Origin: Opitutaceae bacterium
Lineage (GTDB): Bacteria; Verrucomicrobiota; Verrucomicrobiia; Opitutales; Opitutaceae
Assembly (NCBI GenBank): GCA_025352845.1
Contig: JANXSC010000377.1
Span: 1-24,586, forward strand
Length of the DNA stretch: 24,586 nt
Direction: 5' to 3'
Shown here: one piece after another, positions 1 through 6,617 of the stretch
Numbering within the stretch: the stretch's first letter is position 1
Layout of the letters: the number at the start of each line of letters is the position of its first letter
Made by a program: the position numbers and the translations under genes
Notes under the pieces: model-generated
Database searches by the model: none
What the model was told of the DNA's origin: nothing
Seen by the model: only the letters and a program-made list of their open reading frames with translations

Positions 1-57
1 CGAAAAAGACGGAGGACGAGGGGAGCGTCACCCGCCGATTTGTTTGCTAGGGTAAAG

Positions 58-143
58 TGTAGGGCGGAGTCTCCTGACCCCGCCGCAAAGGCGAAAGCGG
101 AGACGTTTTCAATCCCGGCGGGGTCGGGAGACCCCGCCCTACA
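58..143. repeat. REP/BIME-like inverted pair, family A, copy 1
   Basis: Two 27-nt arms (58-84 and 117-143) are inverted copies of each other. Read inward, each begins TGTAG and then forms its own hairpin: stem GGCGGGGTC, a 4-nt loop, stem GACCCCGCC. The left arm has one A in place of a stem G. GTAG followed by a palindrome is the diagnostic layout of REP elements, and an inverted pair is a BIME. The right arm with its flanks (114-149) is identical over 36 nt to 22299-22334. The element starts 7 nt past the stop codon of the minus-strand ThuA gene, so it lies in that gene's 3' untranslated region. There is no T-tract typical of an intrinsic terminator. Confidence 0.8.
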
Positions 144-150
144 CCGGAAA

Positions 151-1068
151 TCACTTCGTCGGCTCCACCTTCTTCGTCGCCGCCTTTTTCGCGGCCGGTT
201 TCGGGTCGAGGTTGGCGGCGAGTTCGGCGGGGGTGAGGCCCGACTTCACGCCGTCGGCGGGGACTTCTATTTTCGCGAGCCAGAGGACGGCGTTGAGCAC
301 GAGCTTGCGGAAATCGTCGTGGCCCCAGTTGGCGTGGAAGTGCGCGCCCGTGAAACCGAAGCCGCGGCCGCCGCCCGCGCGCTCGTAGGCCCACGCGACG
401 ACCTGTGCGTCGCCGCGGGAGACTTGGGCGCGCATCGTGGCATTACCAGAGTGATCGCCGTCGGGGCGGGAGGTGGTGGAGGCGTCGGGCTTGGCGATGA
501 GGATCGGCGTCACGCCCTGCATCGCGTCGGTGAACCGCAGGTTGAAATACCATTCGTCGCGAATCGTGAACGGTTTCACGCCGTGCGTGATGGGGTGCGA
601 AGGCAGCGACGTGAACGCGGCGTCCCAGTGCGGATTGACCGACCAGTGGACCTCGAAGGCGCCGCCGATCCAGCGGAGAAACTCCACCTGCCCCTTCGCG
701 AGCGTGGGCTCGACGGCGTAGTGCAGCAGACCGAGGCCCGCGCCGCGGCTCAGTGCCTTTTCGAGGACGGCGAGGTGATCGTCCTGTAGAGCGATGTGGC
801 GCGCGCCGCCGTCGGCGAAGATGATGATCGCGGCGGCGTCGGTGAAAGCCGCGGGGTCGGACGGCCAGCCGCCAAGCGTGACCTCGGTTTTTAGGCCGGG
901 CGTGCCGGCGAGGCATTTTTGAATGAGGAGGATGCCGGCGTTGTGCTCGTGCTGGCCGGGGCCATGGCTCGGTGGCCCGGCGATGAGGAGGATTTTTTTA
1001 TCGGCGGCGGAGGCGCAGCCGAGCGCGAGGAGGAAAACGAGAACCAAGCGGGGCAGGGAATTTTTCAC
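151..1068 (-). CDS. Secreted ThuA-domain protein
   Basis: This encodes about 305 residues with a ThuA (trehalose-utilisation-like, class I glutamine amidotransferase-like) fold. The start is the GTG at 1068, chosen because it gives a clean signal peptide (LVLVFLLALGCASAADKK). A Cys after ALG makes a lipoprotein possible, but the lipobox is weak. Family-typical features are an early IAGPPSHGPGQHEHNAG strand and loop, a central HYAVEP segment, and the block HPITHGVKPFTIRDEWYF. The C-terminus is an Ala/Lys-rich tail. ThuA proteins are frequent in Verrucomicrobiota and Planctomycetota near Gfo/Idh/MocA oxidoreductases and sugar isomerases, as here, which suggests a role in modified or oxidised sugars. 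The substrate cannot be told from sequence. The gene is divergent from the thioredoxin gene, with a 162-bp gap. Confidence 0.85.
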   Translation of the reverse strand: MKNSLPRLVLVFLLALGCASAADKKILLIAGPPSHGPGQHEHNAGILLIQKCLAGTPGLKTEVTLGGWPSDPAAFTDAAAIIIFADGGARHIALQDDHLAVLEKALSRGAGLGLLHYAVEPTLAKGQVEFLRWIGGAFEVHWSVNPHWDAAFTSLPSHPITHGVKPFTIRDEWYFNLRFTDAMQGVTPILIAKPDASTTSRPDGDHSGNATMRAQVSRGDAQVVAWAYERAGGGRGFGFTGAHFHANWGHDDFRKLVLNAVLWLAKIEVPADGVKSGLTPAELAANLDPKPAAKKAATKKVEPTK

Positions 1069-1230
1069 AGGGAGAAGGGTGAGGCGGAAATTGCGCGCGC
1101 GCCGCGGAATTTGGCAACGGTGAATCGACGGGCGCATACGCCGCGACGGAAATGCGTTTGACTCACCTTCCGCGTCGAGAGAAGCAAGACCTGCTCGTCG
1201 CACCCTAACCTCAAACCCGAAGGATTCACC

Positions 1231-1665
1231 GTGAAACGCCGACCCTTTTTTCCCGCCCTTGCCGCGCTCCTTTTGTTGCCCCTCGTCACGCTCGCCGCGG
1301 AGCCGCTGGCCAAGCCGGCCAAGCCGTTGCACGTCGCCAGGGGCAGCGAGGTGAAACTCACGGACTACCTCGTGCCGGGCAAGACGGTCATCTTCGATTT
1401 CTACAGCGACTACTGTGGGCCGTGCGTGCAGATGAGTCCGATGTTGGAGAAACTCCACGCGACCCGGGCCGACGTGGTGGTGGTGAAAGTCGATATCAAC
1501 CGTCCCGGTTTGAAGGGCATCGATTGGAAATCGCCGGTCGCGCGGCAATATGAGCTGCACTCAATCCCGCACTTCAAGGTTTACGGCCCGAACGGAAAAC
1601 TCCTCGCCGAGGATAATTCGCCCGCTGCGCCGGCGCGGCAGATGGTGATGGGCTTGATGAAGTGA
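1231..1665 (+). CDS. Secreted thioredoxin-like protein (CGPC)
   Basis: This 144-residue protein starts at a GTG. It has an N-terminal signal peptide (FFPALAALLLLPLVTLA, cleavage near LAAEP) and one thioredoxin fold. The active site is YCGPC, Cys62 and Cys65, preceded by the FDFYSDY strand. The cis-proline is Pro113 in SIPHFKVYGPNGK. The CGPC pair is that of reducing thioredoxins, but the signal sequence places the protein outside the cytoplasm, so it probably acts in periplasmic disulphide exchange or reduction. Its stop overlaps a possible GTG start of the next gene (1662) and lies a few bases before that gene's ATG, so the two are very likely co-transcribed. Confidence 0.88.
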   Translation: MKRRPFFPALAALLLLPLVTLAAEPLAKPAKPLHVARGSEVKLTDYLVPGKTVIFDFYSDYCGPCVQMSPMLEKLHATRADVVVVKVDINRPGLKGIDWKSPVARQYELHSIPHFKVYGPNGKLLAEDNSPAAPARQMVMGLMK

Positions 1666-1670
1666 ACGCG

Positions 1671-2801
1671 ATGAACGCCCACGGACCGATGCAGCGGCGG
1701 CAGTTTCTCGGTGCGGCGGCCACGGGTGCCACGCTGCTTGGGCTCGGCCGTGCTACGACTCGCGCGACTGCGGCCACGCCGCCGGCGAAGGACTCGAAGC
1801 GCGCTGTGCTCATGCACGCCGGCCACCAGCACGATCATTCGGAAACGACGCTGCGTGCGCTCGCGGCGTTTGGCGTAAAGAATATCTGCAGTGGCAAAAT
1901 CGCGAACAAGCTCGACGAGAACTGGAGCGTCGAGGGCCTGACGCGCCTGCGCCAGAACGTGGAGTCGTTTGGGATCAAACTCGACTGCGTGCCGCTGCCC
2001 CTGAGTTCCGGCTACATCACGAAGTCCGAACACCCTGAGATCATGCTCGCGAAAGATCCCGAGCGCGATCGCACGCTGGAGGATTTTTGCCAGATGATCC
2101 GCAATTGCGGGAAGGCGGGCATTCCGATGGTGAAATACAACCTCACGTTCATCGGAGTCGTCCGCACCGAGCGGACGGTGGGTCGCGGCGGCGCGAGCCT
2201 GAGCGCGTTTGATTTTAAAAAATCAAAACAGGAGCCGCCCCTCACCGAGGCGGGCCGCATCACCGACGCGATTTACTGGGATCGCATCAATTACTTTCTC
2301 AAAAAAATCGTGCCCGTCGCCGAGGAGGCAAAGGTCAAGATCGCGTGTCACCCGCAGGATCCGGGGATGCCGCGCGAGACCGGTTGGCGCGGGGTCAACA
2401 CGGTCCTCGGCACGCCGGACGGACTGCGGAAATTCGTCGAGCTGCAGGCGAGCCCCTATCACGGTTTGAATTTCTGCCAGGGCACCGTCTCCGAGATGCT
2501 CGAAAAACCCGGCGAGCAAATCTACGACGTGATTCGCGAATTCGGGCGGCGGGGGAAAATCTTCAACGTTCATTTCCGCAACATCCGCGGCGGCTTCCTG
2601 AAATTCGAGGAGACGTTTCCCGACGAGGGTGATGTGGACATGCCGCGCGCGCTCCGCGCCTATCGGGAGGTTGGCTACGCCGGCATGATCATGCCCGACC
2701 ACGTGCCGCAGATTCTCGGCGATCCGCAGGGGCAGAAGGCTTTCGCATTCTGCTTCGGCTACATTCAGGCGCTGTTGCAGCAGCTGCGCACCGAAGCGTG
2801 A
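1671..2801 (+). CDS. Tat-signal UxuA-like TIM-barrel protein
   Basis: This encodes about 376 residues from the ATG at 1671. A GTG at 1662 overlapping the upstream stop and an ATG at 1689 are alternatives. The N-terminus carries a twin-arginine motif (QRRQFLGAAATGA) and a hydrophobic stretch, predicting Tat export of a folded protein. The rest resembles mannonate dehydratase (UxuA) and xylose-isomerase-like barrels. Segments typical of UxuA include DPERDRTLEDFCQMIRN and DEGDVDMPRALRAYREVG. The four residues that bind Mn in characterised mannonate dehydratases appear conserved: His227 (ACHPQDPG), Cys269 (NFCQG), His301 (VHFRN) and Asp343 (MPDHVP). UxuA itself is cytoplasmic, so export suggests a different sugar acid or an epimerase-like role. 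Activity is inferred. Confidence 0.82.
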   Translation: MNAHGPMQRRQFLGAAATGATLLGLGRATTRATAATPPAKDSKRAVLMHAGHQHDHSETTLRALAAFGVKNICSGKIANKLDENWSVEGLTRLRQNVESFGIKLDCVPLPLSSGYITKSEHPEIMLAKDPERDRTLEDFCQMIRNCGKAGIPMVKYNLTFIGVVRTERTVGRGGASLSAFDFKKSKQEPPLTEAGRITDAIYWDRINYFLKKIVPVAEEAKVKIACHPQDPGMPRETGWRGVNTVLGTPDGLRKFVELQASPYHGLNFCQGTVSEMLEKPGEQIYDVIREFGRRGKIFNVHFRNIRGGFLKFEETFPDEGDVDMPRALRAYREVGYAGMIMPDHVPQILGDPQGQKAFAFCFGYIQALLQQLRTEA

Positions 2802-2887
2802 CGCCGGGACTGTCCGGGGCGCGAGCGGTTGTGCCGCGGCGGTGCGGTGCGTTTGAATCGCGGTGTTTCCCCAATCCCTAACCCAAC

Positions 2888-3304
2888 ATGAAATCACGTC
2901 ATAGTTTTCTCGCGGCATCGGTTGCCCTCCTCATCAGCGCTGTCACCGCCATTGCGGCCGATGCCTCGCCTGCCGGCACTTGGAAATTCACCGCTGCCGG
3001 TCGCGGCGGCAATCCGGGCGTCGAGCGCACGCTCACCCTCGAACTCAAGGACGGTAAACTCACCGGCATGCTTAAGGGCGCGTCGATGGGTCAGTATGAG
3101 ATTCCCGACACCGCCATCTCGGCGGCGTCGTTCAAGGACGGTGCGGTCGCGTTCAACGTCGAACTCGATTTCAACGGCAACAAATTCGTCACGAAATATA
3201 CCGGCAAACTCGACGGCGACACGATCACCGGATCGGTGGAGCGTCCGGGCCGCGATGGTGGCGCGCCGGTGAAGACCGATTGGGTGGCCAAGCGCGCCAA
3301 GTAA
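2888..3304 (+). CDS. Small secreted beta-rich protein (paralogue 1)
   Basis: This 138-residue protein has a clear signal peptide (SFLAASVALLISAVTAIAADA). I do not recognise the family by name. After cleavage about 115 residues remain, with alternating beta-strand patterns: GTWKFTAAGRGG, RTLTLELKDGKLTG, FNGNKFVTKYTGKLDGDT, ITGSVERPGRDGG. This suggests a small lipocalin-like barrel. It is paralogous to the product of 4985-5392, sharing DGKLTG, the FNGNK and KY-GKL-GDTITG blocks, PGRDG and an identical C-terminus WVAKRAK. The gene has its own terminator at 3349-3377. No catalytic residues are evident, and a binding or envelope role is only a guess. Confidence 0.75.
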   Translation: MKSRHSFLAASVALLISAVTAIAADASPAGTWKFTAAGRGGNPGVERTLTLELKDGKLTGMLKGASMGQYEIPDTAISAASFKDGAVAFNVELDFNGNKFVTKYTGKLDGDTITGSVERPGRDGGAPVKTDWVAKRAK

Positions 3305-3348
3305 CCGGTGTTTGTCCGCCCCATGGCCGGGTCCACCGGCTCTTTGCG

Positions 3349-3377
3349 AATCCCGCCTCGTCAGGCGGGATTTTTTT
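3349..3377 (+). terminator. Intrinsic terminator
   Basis: A perfect 10-bp stem, AATCCCGCCT with AGGCGGGATT, closes a 4-nt loop (CGTC) and runs into seven T residues. It lies 45 bp past the stop of the small secreted protein gene. This is a textbook Rho-independent terminator. Confidence 0.92.
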
Positions 3378-3525
3378 CGCCGATGGCCCGACTGTCTGGC
3401 AACGGCGGTCGTTGCGAGATACGGGATGAAACCGTCCGGTTACTTCTTCCGACAAAGGGCGCTTGCCCGGTGTTGCGCCTTCCTGCCGTATAGTCGGCTT
3501 TTCCATTTTCGCCCCGCCCTGTCTA

Positions 3526-4908
3526 ATGTCCGATTCCAGACCAAACTCCGCTGCCGTTTCCCGCCGCCGTCGCTACGCGATTGTCGGGCTGGGCTCGCGG
3601 CATGAGCTGTATCAGGATGGGATCGAAACGGTTTACGCGCGGCAAGCCGAGCTGGTCGGGTTGTGCGATGCGAATCCCGGCCGCATCGAACTCGCGCGAC
3701 GACGCTCGGCCCGGCATGGGGCCATCGTGCCCCCCGGTTACCTTGCCGCCGATTTTGCCCGGATGCTAGCGGAGTGCCGGCCGGATGTCGTGATTGTCAC
3801 GACCACGGATTCCTCGCACCACGACTACATCATCCGCGCGATGGACGCCGGCTGCGATGTGATCACCGAAAAGCCGATGACCACCGAGGCGGCGAACTGC
3901 CGCCGGATTCTGGACACGCGCCGGCGCACCGGCCGCCGCTGCCGGGTGACCTTCAACTACCGCTACTCGCCGCCGCGCTCGCAGGTGAAGGATCTGCTGA
4001 TGAGCGGCGTGATTGGCGATGTGCTCTCGGTCGATTTTCACTGGTTGCTCAATACCCACCACGGCGCGGATTATTTTCGCCGCTGGCATGCGGAGAAAAA
4101 GAATTCCGGCGGGCTCTTCGTGCACAAGAGCACGCACCATTTCGATCTCGTCAACTGGTGGCTCGGCGCCGTTCCGGTCTCTGTGGTCGCGACGGGCAAG
4201 CGGGAATTCTACACGCCGGAGATGGCGCGGCGGTTGGGGCTCGGCGGGCCGCACGAGCGCTGCCATACCTGTGAGGCGAAGAGCCGCTGCGGTTTCCAGC
4301 TGGATCTCTCGGCCAGCGCGGCGCTCAAAGCGCTCTACCTCGACCACGAGGGTCACGACGGCTACGTGCGCGACCGCTGCATTTTTCGCCCCGAGATCGA
4401 CATCGAGGACACGATGAACGCCCTCGTGACCTACGACACCGGCGCGACGCTCAGCTACTCGCTCAACGCCTTCAATGCGTGGGAGGGCTACACGATCGCG
4501 TTCAACGGCACGAAGGGCAGGCTCGAACACAGCATCGTGGAATCCGTTTACGTCAACGGCACCGAGACCGTCCAGGGCGGCGTGGCGGAGGACGGCGTGA
4601 AGATTCGCGTCATTCCGCTGCGCGGCGCGGGCTACGGTGTGCAACCCTGGAGCGCCGAGGGCGATCACGGCGGCGGCGACCGGCTGATGCTGGAGGATAT
4701 TTTCCTGCCGGAACCAGCGAGCGACAAATATCTCCGTGCTGCCGATGAGCGCGCCGGCGCCTGCTCGATCCTCGTCGGCATCGCGGCCAATCGTAGCATG
4801 GCCACCGGCGCGAAAGTCACGGTTTCCGATCTCATCGGCGAGCTGCCCACGCCCGATTACGCCCCGATGCCGTCCCGCGTTGCCGATCTGCCGATGCCGG
4901 CGAAATAG
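3526..4908 (+). CDS. Gfo/Idh/MocA family oxidoreductase with Cys cluster
   Basis: This encodes 460 residues. The start is the ATG of MSDSRPN, because it places the Rossmann strand (RYAIVGLGSRHEL, about residues 16-27) at the normal distance from the N-terminus. The NAD(P)-binding domain includes GLCDANPGR and the family-diagnostic EKP (115-117). The substrate domain has GGLFVHKSTHHFDLVNWWLG, with His204 and Asp207 in the conserved H-x-x-D position. Four cysteines, Cys246, Cys249, Cys255 and Cys285, form a C-x2-C-x5-C-x29-C arrangement that could bind a metal. No Tat or Sec signal is seen, unlike many verrucomicrobial relatives, so it is probably cytoplasmic. The expected reaction is NAD(P)-dependent oxidation of a sugar, inositol or glycoside. 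The substrate is unknown. Confidence 0.9.
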   Translation: MSDSRPNSAAVSRRRRYAIVGLGSRHELYQDGIETVYARQAELVGLCDANPGRIELARRRSARHGAIVPPGYLAADFARMLAECRPDVVIVTTTDSSHHDYIIRAMDAGCDVITEKPMTTEAANCRRILDTRRRTGRRCRVTFNYRYSPPRSQVKDLLMSGVIGDVLSVDFHWLLNTHHGADYFRRWHAEKKNSGGLFVHKSTHHFDLVNWWLGAVPVSVVATGKREFYTPEMARRLGLGGPHERCHTCEAKSRCGFQLDLSASAALKALYLDHEGHDGYVRDRCIFRPEIDIEDTMNALVTYDTGATLSYSLNAFNAWEGYTIAFNGTKGRLEHSIVESVYVNGTETVQGGVAEDGVKIRVIPLRGAGYGVQPWSAEGDHGGGDRLMLEDIFLPEPASDKYLRAADERAGACSILVGIAANRSMATGAKVTVSDLIGELPTPDYAPMPSRVADLPMPAK

Positions 4909-4984
4909 TGTCGCTGCACGCGCAACCGTTTTCGCACCGGCCCGTCAGTCGGCACGTCACTCAAGCAACAATAACCCATATCCC

Positions 4985-5392
4985 ATGAAATCACTCCGTC
5001 GTTCCCTCGCGGCCTTTGCCGCCCTTTGCCTGCTCTCTGCCGCGGCCTTCGCCGCGGATGCTTCCGGAAACTGGACTTGGACCCAGCCCGCCCGTGGCGG
5101 CCAAGGCGAGCCCCGCGTGTCCACGCTCACGCTCGCCGCGAAGGATGGCAAACTCACCGGCAAACTCACCGCGCCCGGCCGTGGTGGCGATCCGGTTGCG
5201 ACCGAAATCAGCAACGCAATGGTCAAGGACGACACGGTGTCTTTCTCCGTCGAGCGCGAGTTCAACGGCAACAAGATGGTCTCGAAATACAGCGGCAAAC
5301 TCGCGGGTGACACCATCACCGGCGAGGTCGAGGCCCCTGGTCGCGACGGTGCCACGGCGAAGCGCGAGTGGGTGGCCAAGCGTGCGAAGTAA
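4985..5392 (+). CDS. Small secreted beta-rich protein (paralogue 2)
   Basis: This 135-residue protein has a signal peptide (SLAAFAALCLLSAAAFAADA) and is a paralogue of the protein at 2888-3304. Shared blocks include SGNW/AGTW after the cleavage site, DGKLTGKL, a conserved FNGNK strand, KYSGKLAGDTITGEVE, PGRDG and the same C-terminal WVAKRAK. The upstream gap of 76 bp and the strong downstream terminator suggest it can be transcribed with or separately from the oxidoreductase. The two paralogues flank that oxidoreductase, so a local duplication is likely. The function is not recognised. A small secreted binding or envelope-associated barrel is plausible but unproven. Confidence 0.76.
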   Translation: MKSLRRSLAAFAALCLLSAAAFAADASGNWTWTQPARGGQGEPRVSTLTLAAKDGKLTGKLTAPGRGGDPVATEISNAMVKDDTVSFSVEREFNGNKMVSKYSGKLAGDTITGEVEAPGRDGATAKREWVAKRAK

Positions 5393-5425
5393 TCCTGCGC
5401 GGCGCTGCTACAGCGCAAAATTTTC

Positions 5426-5454
5426 AAGCCGGCGCGCGATGCGCCGGCTTTTTT
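5426..5454 (+). terminator. Intrinsic terminator
   Basis: The stem AAGCCGGCGC pairs with GCGCCGGCTT over 10 bp across a 5-nt loop and ends in a run of six T. It lies 33 bp past the stop of the second small secreted protein gene and separates the plus-strand block from the convergent ABC transporter operon. Confidence 0.92.
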
Positions 5455-5506
5455 GTCGACCGATATTCTTGGCGGAGCGACCGACACCAAGAAAGGCACG
5501 TTGGTT

Positions 5507-5580
5507 TTGTCGGCCAGCTCGCTTGCGAGCGCTCCGCCCTCTCGAGAGCCCGAGCGCTCGCAAACGAGCTGGCCTACGAA
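5507..5580. repeat. REP/BIME-like inverted pair, family B
   Basis: Arms at 5507-5534 and 5552-5580 are inverted copies. The shared core GGCCAGCTCG(C/T)TTGCGAGCGCTC differs at one position. The right arm, read on the minus strand, begins TTCGTAGGCCAGCTCG, giving GTAG followed by a small hairpin (GCTCG, TTTG, CGAGC). The left arm has GTCG in place of GTAG. The element lies between the convergent terminator at 5426-5454 and the stop codon of the binding-protein gene at 5631. There is no T-tract. Confidence 0.75.
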
Positions 5581-5630
5581 GACACACGCTTCGGATCCTA
5601 AGGCGACGGTCGCGCTCCAACGGATCGCGA

Positions 5631-6617
5631 TCAGAAATTAAACTGATCGATGTTGCCCTTGTTGAAGGCGAACGGCTTTCCAAGGAGGATGTGGTCCCCC
5701 GCGATCGCGAAGGTGCCGAGCGTGCCGGCCTTGAATGATTTTGCGCCGGGCTTGAGTTCGCCCTTCGCGAGCGCGACGCCCGCGTAGATCGTGAGATAGC
5801 CGAGGTCGCCGGTGTTCCAGAGGATCACGGTATCGGTCACGCCCTCGTGGACGTAGCGTTTGTTTTCGTTCGGGAGGCCGAGGCCGATAACTTTCACTTT
5901 GCCGGTCTTGCCCGCCTGCTTCACGGCCTCGGCGGCACCGGGGACGCCCGGCGAGCAGATCGCCATGATGAGTTTCAGGTTTGGGTTCGCGCTCATCAGC
6001 GCCGTCGCCTCGGACTGTGCCTTGTCCTTGAGATCGTCGCACGGGCGGACGGCGACGATTTTCATTTTCGGGTATTTTTCCTTGAGGCGCGCCTCGATGT
6101 GCTTTTGCCACTCGCGCTGATTCGCCGCCGTGAGCGACGCGGTGATGATGGCAAACTCGCCTTCGCCATTAAGAAGACGCGCGGCGTCGTCCATGAGCGC
6201 GTGGCCGATGCCCTCGGGCGTGGCTTGGTTCACGAAGAACGAGCGCGAGTCCGGCATTGAGTCGGCATCGTAGGTCACGACCTTGATACCCGCCTTCTGC
6301 GCCTTGCGCAGCGCGGTGGAGATGCCCTCTTTGTTTTCCGCCGCGACCGCGATCACATCGACGCCGAGCGTGATCCAGTTTTCCACGATTTCGTTTTGCT
6401 TGGCGGCGTTGGAATCGGTCGGACCGTCGAAGAGCAGCTCGACGCCGAGTTCCTTGGCGGCTTTTTCCGCGCCGGCCTTGCACGAGATGAAGTAAGCGTT
6501 GCCCTTGGATTTCGGGAGAAACGCGACGACGAGTTTGGACGACGCCGCAGCGGAAGCGCCGAGCGTGCCGGTGAGGAGCAGGCCTGCGGCGAGGGCGAGA
6601 CGGAGGAGGGATTTCAT
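5631..6617 (-). CDS. rhaS: Sugar ABC transporter substrate-binding protein (rhamnose-type)
   Basis: This 328-residue periplasmic binding protein belongs to the PBP1, ribose-binding-like superfamily. It has a signal peptide (LLRLALAAGLLLTGTLGASA). The sequence is closest in pattern to the rhamnose-binding (RhaS) and AI-2-binding (LsrB) branch: ELLFDGPTDSNAAKQ, GIKVVTYDADSMPDSRSFFVNQA, VKVIGLGLPNENKRYV, ILWNTGDLGYLT and a C-terminal FNKGNIDQFNF. GLGLP and LWN-x-x-DLGYL favour rhamnose over AI-2. The symbol follows the rhizobial transporter, not the E. coli regulator. Its ATG overlaps the TGA of the upstream permease gene by 4 bp (ATGA), so translation is coupled and it is the last gene of the importer operon. 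The ligand is inferred. Confidence 0.85.
   Translation of the reverse strand: MKSLLRLALAAGLLLTGTLGASAAASSKLVVAFLPKSKGNAYFISCKAGAEKAAKELGVELLFDGPTDSNAAKQNEIVENWITLGVDVIAVAAENKEGISTALRKAQKAGIKVVTYDADSMPDSRSFFVNQATPEGIGHALMDDAARLLNGEGEFAIITASLTAANQREWQKHIEARLKEKYPKMKIVAVRPCDDLKDKAQSEATALMSANPNLKLIMAICSPGVPGAAEAVKQAGKTGKVKVIGLGLPNENKRYVHEGVTDTVILWNTGDLGYLTIYAGVALAKGELKPGAKSFKAGTLGTFAIAGDHILLGKPFAFNKGNIDQFNF

Noticed and set aside
1069..1560. An N-terminal extension of the ThuA reading frame
   Set aside because: It is antisense to the thioredoxin gene. The GTG at 1068 yields a proper signal peptide.
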